A DNA stretch of 64,000 nt from DATKRB01 sp036501425 (GTDB lineage: Bacteria; Actinomycetota; Acidimicrobiia; Acidimicrobiales; RAAP-2): NCBI GenBank assembly GCA_036501425.1, contig DASYAI010000056.1, positions 124,001 through 188,000 on the forward strand, read 5' to 3'. This document shows, in pieces, positions 49,693 through 59,353 of this stretch. The notes below the pieces were generated by a model that made no database searches, was not told the DNA's origin, and worked only from the letters and a program-made list of their open reading frames with translations. Positions within the stretch are counted from its first letter, which is position 1. Each line of letters begins with the position of its first letter. The position numbers and the translations under genes are program-made.

Positions 49693-50747
49693 GACCCGCC
49701 CTTCTTTCCCCGACTTTCGGCGTTCCCGGTGTTCGCCTGCCGGCGACGGCCTCCGGCCCGGTCCCGAGCCCGGTCGACGGCCGCGATGGTGGGCCGGGCC
49801 ACCCGCAGTACCGCAGGATCGGTCGACAGCAGGCGGTGGACCCTGGTCGGACCGCGCTCTTGGATGGCCCGGACCGTGTCCCCCAGCTCGCGGCGCTGCT
49901 CTTCGGAAAGCTCCTCCTCGACGCCCCGGAAGACGATGTCCTCGGTCGCGACGTGTCGCCGGACGGCGCCGACCAGCTCGTCGACCAGCTCGTCGAAGCG
50001 CTCGTCGTCGGCGCCCGTCCCGTCGAGGTCACCGAGGACCGCCGCCACCCGCCGTTCCTGGGTCTCGGCCCGGTCGGCGAGATCGACCCCGTCGTCGATG
50101 GTGTCGCGGACCGCCGGCCAGAACATCTCCTGCTCTGCCGCCTCGTGGGCTGCCATCCGAGGGACAAGCAGAGCGACGGCCCACTCCTTGCGGCGCCTGT
50201 CCCGAGGAGTGGCATCGTTCGCATCGGGCAAGGCATCCAGTTCCTTGAGGAGGTCGTGGACCTCGTTGTGCTGGCTCCGCAGCAGGGCGAGGACGTCGAC
50301 ACGTTCGTCCGCGCCCTCCTCCTGCGATCCCTCGTCCTGCGATCCCTCGTCCTGCGAGCCGTCGTCGGGCTCAGACTCGTGGTCCGCGCCGTCGGAATCT
50401 CGATCCGCTGGCTTGCTGCTCTCGGCCTCGGAGGAGGACTGACCGGGTGCCCGCAGGGCCCCCGCCTCGGCCATTTGCGAGTCGGCGGTCGCCCGCCGCT
50501 CCAGCCAACTCCCTACCTGGTGCTCGGATTTTCGTATCGACAGCGTCGGATTGGCGAGATGCTGGGTGCTACCGGCCATGTAACCGGCACGGTCCAGATC
50601 TTCGGGTGCCGGTACGTCGCTACCGTCGGCCGGCAGCCCGGTGGCGATGAGGTAGGCCTGACCCGCAGGGATGCCGAGCTCTCGTCCGATCGCCCCATAA
50701 TCGCGGCCCTCTGCGACGAGCTCGAGCACCGTCCTCTTGGTCGGCAT
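49689..50747 (-). CDS. Hemerythrin-domain protein, first gene of the formate dehydrogenase operon
   Basis: 352 residues, ATG after AGGAGAGGGA. The first 85 residues resemble a short HTH-like segment (TVLELVAEGRDYGAIGRELG, then GQAYLIATGL). An acidic, Gln/Ser/Asp-rich stretch follows (GSQDEGSQDEGSQEEG, from a 15-bp DNA repeat at about 50321-50362). A hemerythrin HHE domain spans about 150-300 with LRSQHNEVHDLLKEL, AAHEAAEQEMFWP and RRHVATEDIVF as iron ligands. Its stop overlaps the fdhA start (ATGA), so the two are co-expressed. It may sense or bind oxygen to protect or regulate the dehydrogenase. Confidence 0.82.
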   Translation of the reverse strand: MPTKRTVLELVAEGRDYGAIGRELGIPAGQAYLIATGLPADGSDVPAPEDLDRAGYMAGSTQHLANPTLSIRKSEHQVGSWLERRATADSQMAEAGALRAPGQSSSEAESSKPADRDSDGADHESEPDDGSQDEGSQDEGSQEEGADERVDVLALLRSQHNEVHDLLKELDALPDANDATPRDRRRKEWAVALLVPRMAAHEAAEQEMFWPAVRDTIDDGVDLADRAETQERRVAAVLGDLDGTGADDERFDELVDELVGAVRRHVATEDIVFRGVEEELSEEQRRELGDTVRAIQERGPTRVHRLLSTDPAVLRVARPTIAAVDRARDRAGGRRRQANTGNAESRGKKGGS

Positions 50748-50871
50748 GGCCCAGTCCCTCTCCTTCGGCTCGTCCCGAGATCACAGCCAGCACAGCTGGT
50801 CGGCACCAGTCGCAGCGGTACCCATTCCGCCCGCCCCTAATCGACGCCCGACGCTGATGCCGCATCCTCAG

Positions 50872-50917
50872 CAGGGCCCGCTCGCGTTGCTCACCAGGGC
50901 TCGCTCGCGTTGCTCGG
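50872..50917. repeat. 23-bp direct repeat between two hemerythrin genes
   Basis: CAGGGCCCGCTCGCGTTGCT at 50872 recurs with one change 23 bases downstream at 50895. It lies in the 225-base gap between the two hemerythrin-domain genes, which otherwise shows no gene. It may be part of the promoter region of the formate dehydrogenase operon. Confidence 0.6.
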
Positions 50918-50972
50918 CAGGCCTCGGCGGGCCGATTCGCCGAGTCGTGGGGAGACCGCGGGGAGGCACCGC

Positions 50973-51611
50973 TCACTCCCCCTCCCCGGCCACATGCGGC
51001 CGGGCACTCGTCGGGGCCGAGGACCCGGAAGTCCGACCCCACTTCTCTGGCTCGGGCACTCGCCGCCCGGTCAGCCGGTCCCTGGTCCGATCCGCCTTGG
51101 CAACCAGCAGCCCGACGGAGCCGAGGATCCCGGGCAGCGCCGGCACGTGCGGGTGTGGCCGAGTGGGGCCCGTTCGTCGAGCGGCCAGCCACTCGGCCGC
51201 CAGCAATCCTGGCTCGTCACCACGTAGCTGTTCGTCGAGCCGGACCCAGATCTGGTTCTGCTCGTAGGCGATGTGCTCACGAGCCATCCCGGCGAGGGAC
51301 TGGACGCACTCGTCGAACTCCTGATTGCCAGCGGAGATGTGCTCCAACTCGTTGAGCGCCCGCTTGGCCTCCCCCTCCTGATGTCGGGCTTGCTCGACCA
51401 GTTGGTCGCCGCCGGGGCAGCGCCGGACCCTCGGCCAGAGGATGAGCTCCTCCGCTGCCTCGTGGGCGGATTCGACGGCTACCAGCAGCTTGGCTGTCCG
51501 ACGATGCTCCCTCGGGGTTCCCTCCCGCGCTGCGGGGCCTCCGGTCAGCCGGTTGAGAAGGCCCCAAATCAAGTCGTGATCGGCATCGACCACCCGCCAC
51601 AGATCGTTCAT
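50973..51611 (-). CDS. Hemerythrin-domain protein
   Basis: 212 residues. HHE domain in the first 140: VDADHDLIWGLLNRL, ESAHEAAEELILWP, ARHQEGEAKRALNEL and REHIAYEQNQIW provide the His/Glu iron ligands. The C-terminus is Pro/Arg/Ser-rich without a fold. It lies upstream of the formate dehydrogenase operon in the same direction and diverges from the cytochrome oxidase genes with 149 bases between. A role in oxygen or nitric oxide response is likely but unproved. Confidence 0.82.
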   Translation of the reverse strand: MNDLWRVVDADHDLIWGLLNRLTGGPAAREGTPREHRRTAKLLVAVESAHEAAEELILWPRVRRCPGGDQLVEQARHQEGEAKRALNELEHISAGNQEFDECVQSLAGMAREHIAYEQNQIWVRLDEQLRGDEPGLLAAEWLAARRTGPTRPHPHVPALPGILGSVGLLVAKADRTRDRLTGRRVPEPEKWGRTSGSSAPTSARPHVAGEGE

Positions 51612-51760
51612 CGGCGCCCCGATACCCGCACGCCCGTCGCGCCAACCAGCGGTTCTCCCACCGGCCGGCCGGCCGAGCGCGCAGCCCGAGCGGCGAAAAG
51701 CCCTGCATGAGCCGGTGAATACGGGGGTTTCGTCCAGACGACCGGGGGTAGCCCCAGTCG

Positions 51761-52417
51761 GTGCCGTTCCGCAGCACGTTCTCCCGTGTGTTCACCCTGG
51801 AGGTCGGCATCGCGGCCGCGGTCTTCGTGTTGGTCCTCGGCGCGGTCGGCTTCGCCTTTCTGCGCAGCCGGCTCCGGCGCCGCCGGGGCGAGGAGCCGTC
51901 CAACAAGTCCGAACACACCGTCGTGGAGAGTGCCTACGTCGTGCTCCTTTTGGCCGTGGCCGGCTTCCTCGTGTGGACCAGCCTGACCGCCAATGCTCAG
52001 GAGAACTCCGCCTCCGGACGCCCGTCGGTCACCGTCCGGGTGATCGGCTTCCAGTGGTGCTGGCGGTTCGACTACCCGGCCTCCCACTTCTCGGTCACCG
52101 GTACCTGCGAGGGCGGCGCGTCGGGCGAGAACCTGCCGACCTTGGTCCTCCCCACCGGACGGTCGGTGGCCATCGAGGTCACCTCGGCGGACGTGGTCCA
52201 CGAGTTTTCGGTTCCCTACCTCCGCTACCGGACCGAGGCCATGCCGGACCACACCAACACCTTCCGGGTCACGCTGACCCGTACCGGCCGGTGGCTCGGA
52301 CGGTGCTCGGAGTTCTGCGGCGTGTTGCACGCCGACATGGACTTCTACGTGAAGGCGGTCTCGCCGGCGGACTATCGGCGGTGGCTCGAGAGCCATCACC
52401 AGCCAGTGCTCTCGTGA
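51761..52417 (+). CDS. coxB: Cytochrome c oxidase subunit II
   Basis: 218 residues from a GTG without a clear ribosome binding site. Two N-terminal membrane helices (about 12-33 and 58-76), then the CuA cupredoxin domain: VIGFQWCWRFDYP, VVHEFSVPYLRYRTEAMPD and the CuA motif CSEFCGVLHADM. There is no C-terminal cytochrome c domain, so it is not a caa3-type subunit. It takes electrons from cytochrome c and passes them to subunit I. The next gene is subunit I after 49 bases. Confidence 0.95.
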   Translation: MPFRSTFSRVFTLEVGIAAAVFVLVLGAVGFAFLRSRLRRRRGEEPSNKSEHTVVESAYVVLLLAVAGFLVWTSLTANAQENSASGRPSVTVRVIGFQWCWRFDYPASHFSVTGTCEGGASGENLPTLVLPTGRSVAIEVTSADVVHEFSVPYLRYRTEAMPDHTNTFRVTLTRTGRWLGRCSEFCGVLHADMDFYVKAVSPADYRRWLESHHQPVLS

Positions 52418-52466
52418 CGGTGGCCCATCGGGGCGAGGTCGGCAGTCGGGCTGTAGGGAGGGATCG

Positions 52467-54176
52467 GTGACCGACGTCGTCGGGACGGCGGGGATCGATC
52501 CGAACCCGGTCGCCCTCGTCGATCTCTCAATAGCCAGGCGGGGGTTGCCGAGCTGGCTGACGACAACCGACCACAAGCGCATCGCGATCTTGACCATGGC
52601 CAGCTCGCTGGTCTTCCTTTTGACCTTCGGGCTGATGGCGCTCACCATGCGGGCCCAGCTGGCCCAGCCCGAACAGCACCTGGTTTCCAACCAGGCCTAC
52701 GACGAGCTGTTCACCCTGCACGGCTCGGGAATGATCTACCTGGTCCTCACGCCCCTGGCCATCGGTATGGGCCTCTACCTGGTGCCCCTGCAGATCGGGG
52801 CGCCGATGGTGGCAGCGCCCAAGGCCTGCCTGTGGTCGTACTGGACCTATATCTTCGGCGGCCTGATCATCCTGCTGTCGGCGGCCTCGACCGGTGGACC
52901 GGACGCCGGCTGGTACGCCTACACGCCGCTGTCGGACAGTCAGAACTCCCCCGGCTACGGCATGGACCTGTGGATCCTCGGGGTCATGCTGGCGGTGGGA
53001 GCCATGATGGTGATGTCCGGCGCCGTCTTGTGGACCGCGCTGCGAATGCGGGCGCCGGGGATGTCGCTCCTGCGAATGCCGGTGTTCACCTGGTCCGAGG
53101 TGGCGACGTGCCTCATGTCGGTGGCGTCCTTCCCCTCACTGCTGGGCGCCATGGGGCTGCTGGCGGTCGGGCGGGTCGATCCGTCGCTGTTCAGCCACAA
53201 CACCTGGAACGTCGCGTACCAGTTCTTGTTCTGGTTCTACGGCCATCCGGTGGTCTACGTCATGTTCTTCCCCTTCGTCGGCGCGGTGGCGGAGGTCATC
53301 GCCACCTTTTCGGGCAGGAAGTACTTCGGGTACACGTTCACCGTCTACTCCCTGTTGGCCTTCGCCGCCGGATCGATGGCCGTGTTCGGCCACCACATGT
53401 TCACGACTCACCAGTCGGTCAACGACTACTTCTCGCTCAGCTCGATCATGCTCAGCGTGCCGGCCGGCGTGGAGTACTTCGGGCTCATCGGCACTCTGGT
53501 CGGCGGACGCATCCGCTACCGCACCCCGATGCTGTTCGCCCTGGCCTTCATCCCGCAGTTCCTCGTCGGAGGCCTGACCGGGATCATGGTGGCCACCCCG
53601 GTCATCGACAACCAGGTCCACGGGACCTACTTCATCGTGGCCCACTTCCACTACACGCTCTTCGCCGGCAGCGTCTTCGGAGCGTTCGCGGGACTGTACT
53701 TCTGGTTCCCCAAAGCCACCGGCGTGCTACTGAGCGAGCGACTGGGCAGGATCAACTTCTGGCTGATGGTGATCGGCACCAACATGGCGTTCCTGCCCAT
53801 GTTCTTCAGCGGATTCGAGGGCATGCCCCGGCGGGTGGTCACCTACTCGGACGCGTCGGGCTTCGGCACCCTCAACCTGGTCTCGAGCATCGGGGCGGGG
53901 ATCCTCGCACTGGGCGTCGGGGTCTTCGTGTACAACGCGCTGCGCTCCTTGATCCTGGCCCGGTCGGCCGGCGCCGACCCCTGGGGGGCGGGCCAGACCC
54001 TCGAGTGGACCACCTCCTCCCCGCCGCCGCGCTTCAACTTCGACGGCGATCACCCGATCCCTCCCATCAGGAGCTATGCGCCGCTGCTGGAGCTGGCCCG
54101 CGGTCCCGCCCCACGACGCCCCGGGGCCGCCGAGGAAGCGGCCGTCGGGGCGACGGCGTGGCCGAACGAACCGTGA
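52467..54176 (+). CDS. coxA: Cytochrome c oxidase subunit I with atypical proton-channel residues
   Basis: 569 residues, GTG after AGGGAGGGAT. About 12 membrane helices. Heme and CuB ligands are kept: LHGSGMIY in helix 2, GHPVVY in helix 6 (H260, Y264), GHHMFTTH in helix 7, and VAHFHYTLF in helix 10. Two conserved proton-path residues differ: the Glu of HPEVY is Val262, and the Lys of PTGxK in helix 8 is Glu336 (VPAGVEYFG). The enzyme thus falls outside the standard A1 type and may be closer to Glu-lacking A2-like oxidases. No subunit III gene is adjacent. The stop overlaps the next GTG. Confidence 0.94.
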   Translation: MTDVVGTAGIDPNPVALVDLSIARRGLPSWLTTTDHKRIAILTMASSLVFLLTFGLMALTMRAQLAQPEQHLVSNQAYDELFTLHGSGMIYLVLTPLAIGMGLYLVPLQIGAPMVAAPKACLWSYWTYIFGGLIILLSAASTGGPDAGWYAYTPLSDSQNSPGYGMDLWILGVMLAVGAMMVMSGAVLWTALRMRAPGMSLLRMPVFTWSEVATCLMSVASFPSLLGAMGLLAVGRVDPSLFSHNTWNVAYQFLFWFYGHPVVYVMFFPFVGAVAEVIATFSGRKYFGYTFTVYSLLAFAAGSMAVFGHHMFTTHQSVNDYFSLSSIMLSVPAGVEYFGLIGTLVGGRIRYRTPMLFALAFIPQFLVGGLTGIMVATPVIDNQVHGTYFIVAHFHYTLFAGSVFGAFAGLYFWFPKATGVLLSERLGRINFWLMVIGTNMAFLPMFFSGFEGMPRRVVTYSDASGFGTLNLVSSIGAGILALGVGVFVYNALRSLILARSAGADPWGAGQTLEWTTSSPPPRFNFDGDHPIPPIRSYAPLLELARGPAPRRPGAAEEAAVGATAWPNEP

Positions 54177-54509
54177 GCCGCCGCAGCGGAGCCCTCGTCC
54201 CGGCCGGCTGGGCCGCCTACAACGGCCTGTGGCTGGCCCTGCTCGCCGGGCTCGGCGGCAACGCCACGGTGCTCTGGCTCTACGGCGGCGCCACTGCCAT
54301 CGCCGAGCTCTTCGCTGGCGCCGTGGTGATCTCGGGCTGGCGCCATCCACTCGAGCCTCGCCGCCACCTGCTGGCCCGGCATGGCGAGGCCAGCCTGCTC
54401 GGCGCCCTCGGCGTCGCATTCGCCGGTCTCGGGGTGGTGTTCGGCGCGTGGTTCTATCCCATGGCCGCCGTCCTGCTGGCGTTCGCCGTATCGCTGGCGG
54501 CGATGGACG

Positions 54510-55484
<975 letters not shown>

Positions 55485-55691
55485 CGGCCTCCTCGGCTCA
55501 CTGGGCTCCTCGGCGTGGTCGCCCCGCCATTGCCCCCGCGGCGTGGTCGCCCCGCCGGGGCAGGTACCCGCTCCAGCCGTCGGCTAACCGGTCGGGGATC
55601 CGGTGGACGACCACCTTGCGGAGGCCACCCATCGAGCGCCGTGGCACATCGTCGGGGTTCGGGCAGGCGACCGTCGGGGTACCGGTAGCAC

Positions 55692-55979
55692 GTGACGATC
55701 TCGGGTACCGAATGGGTCCAGCGCTTCGCGGCCGCCCTGGGCTGTCCCGCGCCCACCGAGGAGGAGGTGGAGGCGATCCTGGCGTTGGCCGGTATCGCCG
55801 CCCATGCGTCCGAACGTACCGCTGCACCGATCAGCGCCTGGGTCGCGGGACGCGCCGGGGTGGCTCTGCCCGAGGCACGGGCCATCGCCGAGCGCCTCGC
55901 GCAGGCCGCTGCAGCCGCGACGGACGAGGAGACCGGGGCGGCGGAGCAGTCCGGGCGGGGTCACGATGCTCAGCGATGA
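55692..55979 (+). CDS. DUF6457 domain protein
   Basis: 95 residues from a GTG with no ribosome binding site, so perhaps leaderless. EEEVEAILALAGIAAHASERTAAPISAWVAGRAGV is the conserved DUF6457 region, a small helical domain usually found beside molybdopterin or mobA-type genes. Function unknown. Its end overlaps the fdhD start by 14 bases, so it leads the fdhD-mobA-moaE-moeA operon. Confidence 0.82.
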   Translation: MTISGTEWVQRFAAALGCPAPTEEEVEAILALAGIAAHASERTAAPISAWVAGRAGVALPEARAIAERLAQAAAAATDEETGAAEQSGRGHDAQR

Positions 55980-56844
55980 CGTCGCGCTCGGCAGCCGAGC
56001 CGGTCCGGTGGCATCCGTCATCGTCACCGCCCTGGCCGTTGGGTCTCGGCGCGAGCGACCGGACCAGGTGGTCGGAGAGGAGCCGCTCGAAGTCCGGCTG
56101 AGCGGACCCGGGCGGCCTCCCCGGCCAGTGGCGGTCACCATGCGGACGCCGGGCCACGACTTCGAACTGGCCGTCGGGTTCCTCCTCTCCGAGGGTTTGC
56201 TCACCGACCAGGGCGACCTCCGAACGGTCCGGTACTGCGACCTCCCCCCGGACGACGTGCAGCGCTACAACGTCGTGACCGTTTCGAGCACCGGCCCGTT
56301 CGACGTGGAGGAGCGTCGACGGGCCTCGACCATCTCTTCGAGCTGCGGTATCTGTGGCACCGCGAGCCTCGACCAGCTCCACCAGCGGTGCGGTCCCCTG
56401 GGCACCGGGCCGCCGATCGAGGCCGAGCTGCTCGTCGAGCTCCCAGAGCGGCTCCGGAAGCTCCAGCGGGTGTTCGAGCGGACCGGGGGCCTGCACGCGG
56501 CCGGCCTCTTCGAGCACACGGGCCGATTGCTGGCGGTCCGCGAGGACGTGGGTCGTCACAACGCCGTCGACAAGCTGGTCGGCTGGGCCGCCATGCAGCG
56601 GCGGCTTCCCCTGTCCTCGGCCGTCCTGGTGGTCTCGGGCCGGGTCAGCTTCGAGATCGTCCAGAAGGCCGCGATCGCCGGTATCCCGGCTCTGGTGGCC
56701 GTCTCCGCGCCCTCCAGCCTGGCCGTCGACACCGCCCGCGACCTCAACATGACGCTCGCCGGGTTCGTGCGAGGCGACCGGGCCAACCTCTACGCGGGGG
56801 CCGAGCGCGTGGTCGGCATGCCCCCGGACCGCCGTGCCGGCTAG
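55966..56844 (+). CDS. fdhD: Formate dehydrogenase sulfurtransferase/accessory protein FdhD
   Basis: About 292 residues. FdhD marks: EEPLEVRLSG, RTPGHDFELAVGFLLSEG, the Cys pair SSCGICGTAS and GLHAAGLFEHTGRLLAVREDVGRHNAVDKLVG. FdhD passes sulfur from IscS to the molybdenum cofactor of formate dehydrogenase. This links the gene to the fdhA operon 6 kb away on the other strand. The end overlaps mobA by 11 bases. Confidence 0.96.
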   Translation: MLSDDVALGSRAGPVASVIVTALAVGSRRERPDQVVGEEPLEVRLSGPGRPPRPVAVTMRTPGHDFELAVGFLLSEGLLTDQGDLRTVRYCDLPPDDVQRYNVVTVSSTGPFDVEERRRASTISSSCGICGTASLDQLHQRCGPLGTGPPIEAELLVELPERLRKLQRVFERTGGLHAAGLFEHTGRLLAVREDVGRHNAVDKLVGWAAMQRRLPLSSAVLVVSGRVSFEIVQKAAIAGIPALVAVSAPSSLAVDTARDLNMTLAGFVRGDRANLYAGAERVVGMPPDRRAG

Positions 56845-57493
56845 TCCCCGCACGGCCGGCATGCTGTTGACCGGCGGCGCCAGCACGCGCATGGGTACCG
56901 ACAAGGCGAGCCTTCCCGTGCGGGGCGTTCCCATGGCGACACGGCTCGGCCGGCTGCTGGCGGGGGTCTGTGGTCCGGCGGTCGAGGTGGGCCCCGGCCA
57001 CTCCGAGCTGCCGGCGGTGGTCGAACCGACGCCCGGGCAGGGACCTCTGACCGCCATCGTGGCCGGGGCGGCGGCACTGCGCGCCGCCGGGTGGTGGGGC
57101 CCGGTGGTCGTGATCGCCTGCGACCTTCCCCTCCTCACCGACCCGGCCCTCCGGCTGGTTGCCACCTGGCCCGGTGAGGGCGCGGCGGTCCCCCTGGTCG
57201 GGGGTCGTCGACAGCCGTTGTGCGCCCGGTGGGCCCCGGAGGACCTGCTCGCCGCCCGGCAACGGGCCGCCGCCGGCCGGCGGTCGCTCGGGGACCTACC
57301 CGGTGCCGGTCCCACCTCCCTCCTCACCCCCGAGGAGTGGGGTGCTGTCGCCTCGGGATCGGCCTTCGCCGACGCCGACGATCCCCCAGCGTTGCTCCGG
57401 CTGCTGGCGGAGGGCGGGGCCGACGGCGTGCAACGGTCCGTTTCCTCCTGCGCATCGCGGGTACGAGGGACCGGTGAGCGATCGGCTGGCTGA
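56834..57493 (+). CDS. mobA: Molybdenum cofactor guanylyltransferase MobA
   Basis: 219 residues, GTG inside the end of fdhD. GMLLTGGASTRMGTDKASLPV is the nucleotide-binding start of MobA, followed by VVVIACDLPLLTDPALRL and VPLVGGRRQPLCARW. It adds GMP to molybdopterin to give the guanine dinucleotide form needed by formate dehydrogenase. The C-terminal 30 residues are variable and overlap the moaE start by 20 bases. Confidence 0.93.
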   Translation: MPASPRTAGMLLTGGASTRMGTDKASLPVRGVPMATRLGRLLAGVCGPAVEVGPGHSELPAVVEPTPGQGPLTAIVAGAAALRAAGWWGPVVVIACDLPLLTDPALRLVATWPGEGAAVPLVGGRRQPLCARWAPEDLLAARQRAAAGRRSLGDLPGAGPTSLLTPEEWGAVASGSAFADADDPPALLRLLAEGGADGVQRSVSSCASRVRGTGERSAG

Positions 57494-57965
57494 CGGCGCA
57501 GGTCACCATGAGCGGGCAGGAGCCGAGAGCTGGCTCGGGCTGTGCGACGGTGCCTTGCCGGTCGAGGCCGTGACCCGCTGGGTCAAGGTGCCGAGCTGCG
57601 GGGCGATCGTGACCTTCTGTGGCTGCGTGCGGGACCACAGCCCGGGACGTCCAGAGGTGAGCTCCCTCGAGTACGAGGCGTACGAGGGGCCGGCTGTCCG
57701 TCGGATGGAGGAGATCGTGATCTCGGCTCGCGCACGATGGTCGCTCGGTCGGGTCGCGATGGTGCACCGGACGGGGCTCCTCGCGGTGTCCGAGGACGCG
57801 GTCGTCGTCGCCGTTTCCTCCGCGCACCGAACCGAGGCGTTCGAGGCGGCCCGGTTCTGCATCGACGCGCTGAAGGCGTCCGTCCCGATCTGGAAGCACG
57901 AGTGCTGGCGCGGCGGGCAGGGCTGGGGTACTTGCGCCCACCAGCTCGACGACATCACCGCCTGA
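57474..57965 (+). CDS. moaE: Molybdopterin synthase large subunit MoaE
   Basis: About 163 residues from a GTG with ACGAGGGA upstream, inside the end of mobA. CGAIVTFCGCVRDHSPGRPEV, then LEYEAYEGPAVRRMEEI, MVHRTGLLAVSEDAVVVAVSS and the catalytic KASVPIWKHECW. With MoaD it converts precursor Z to molybdopterin. An earlier start in the same frame would lie within mobA and is not conserved. Confidence 0.95.
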   Translation: MSDRLADGAGHHERAGAESWLGLCDGALPVEAVTRWVKVPSCGAIVTFCGCVRDHSPGRPEVSSLEYEAYEGPAVRRMEEIVISARARWSLGRVAMVHRTGLLAVSEDAVVVAVSSAHRTEAFEAARFCIDALKASVPIWKHECWRGGQGWGTCAHQLDDITA

Positions 57966-57970
57966 CACCG

Positions 57971-59353
57971 GTGGGCGACCTTCTCCCACTCCCGACGGCC
58001 TGGCGGTTGGTGCTGGAGCACTGTTCCCCACTGGCGCCGGTCGACCGCTCCCCGGTCGAGGGCCTGGGTCGCACCGTGGCGCAGGACGTGACCGCCACCG
58101 TGGCGGTGCCGGGCTTCGACAACTCGGCGATGGACGGCTTCGCCGTCCGAGCGGTCGACGCCAGCAGCTCACCGACCATCCTCGAGCTCGTGGGCTCCGT
58201 GATGGCCGGCCAGCGCGCAGCGTCGTCGCTGCGGGCTGGCGAGGCGGTCCGCATCATGACCGGCGCCCCCGTTCCCTCGGGCGCCGACGCCGTCTGCCCG
58301 GTCGAACAGACCATCGTGCGCGGCCGGACCGTCACCCTCACCATTCCGGTGCGGGCGGGCGACCACGTTCGTCGGGCCGGTGAGGACGTGGAGGCCGGCG
58401 ACACGGTGGCCCGGGCCGGCGAGGTCCTCGGCGCGGCGACGATAGGACTGCTCGAAGCCGTCGGCTGCCGGACCGTCCGGTGCCACCCCGCTCCCCGGGT
58501 CGGCGTCCTGTCCACCGGCGACGAGCTGCTGCCCGGAGCCGACGGCGGCATCCACGACAGCAATCGGGCCGCGTTGCTCGGCGCGCTGCGAAGCGACGGC
58601 ATGCCGGCCGTAGATCTCGGGGTGCTGCCCGACGAACCCCACGTGGTCGCCGGCGCGCTCGACCGGGCGGCGCAGTCGTGTGATGCCGTCATCACCACCG
58701 GTGGCGTGAGCGTGGGTGACCGGGACGTCGTCCGCGCGGTCCTGGCCCGGACCGAAACGCTCGTCTACCACTGGCTGCAGATCGCCGTGAAGCCAGCCAA
58801 GCCGCTGGTGTTCGCCGTCCTCGAGGGCCCCCGCGCCCCGGTGCCCGTCTTCGGGCTGCCGGGTAACCCGGTCTCCGCCCTGGTGAGCTACGAGCTGTTC
58901 GCTCGGCCGGGCCTCCGGCGCATGGCCGGCTACCGGAGTTGGTGGCGGCCCGCCACCGTGGCTTCTGCGGGCACCGACTTCGCCCGCCGATCCGACGGCA
59001 AGACGCACCTGGTGCCCTCGGTGCTCCGGGTGGGGCCCAACGGGCGAGCGCAGGTCTGGCCGTGCCCGCGCCAGGGCTCCCACCTGCTCACCTCGCTGAC
59101 CCCCGCCAACTCGCTCGTGATCCTCCCCGATGGGCCGGGGTCGCCGGCCGGTGCGGGCGTCGAGGCATGGGTCCTCGATGCCGCCGACGTCTTCATGCCG
59201 CCCGGAGGCCGGTCGGTGCCCGCCACCTTCGCCCCGGAGCCCTGCGCCGCCCCGGGGTCCGGCGACGGACCTCGGATCGACGGCCTTCACCGGCGGGCCG
59301 GCGAGCCCGGGGCAACCCCGCTCGTCGGCGAGACGGCGGATCCCGACCGGTGA
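57971..59353 (+). CDS. moeA: Molybdopterin molybdenumtransferase MoeA
   Basis: About 460 residues from a GTG five bases after moaE. Domain order is that of MoeA: VPGFDNSAMDGFAVRA, VRIMTGAPVPSGADAV, VGVLSTGDELLPG, DAVITTGGVSVGDRD, and VFGLPGNPVSALVSYELF. It inserts molybdate into adenylated molybdopterin. Residues after about 410 are a variable tail. Its stop overlaps the ccdA start (GTGA). Confidence 0.95.
   Translation: MGDLLPLPTAWRLVLEHCSPLAPVDRSPVEGLGRTVAQDVTATVAVPGFDNSAMDGFAVRAVDASSSPTILELVGSVMAGQRAASSLRAGEAVRIMTGAPVPSGADAVCPVEQTIVRGRTVTLTIPVRAGDHVRRAGEDVEAGDTVARAGEVLGAATIGLLEAVGCRTVRCHPAPRVGVLSTGDELLPGADGGIHDSNRAALLGALRSDGMPAVDLGVLPDEPHVVAGALDRAAQSCDAVITTGGVSVGDRDVVRAVLARTETLVYHWLQIAVKPAKPLVFAVLEGPRAPVPVFGLPGNPVSALVSYELFARPGLRRMAGYRSWWRPATVASAGTDFARRSDGKTHLVPSVLRVGPNGRAQVWPCPRQGSHLLTSLTPANSLVILPDGPGSPAGAGVEAWVLDAADVFMPPGGRSVPATFAPEPCAAPGSGDGPRIDGLHRRAGEPGATPLVGETADPDR

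Noticed and set aside
55584..56204. Minus-strand frame over DUF6457 and fdhD
   Set aside because: No domain is recognisable and it is fully antisense to two supported genes.
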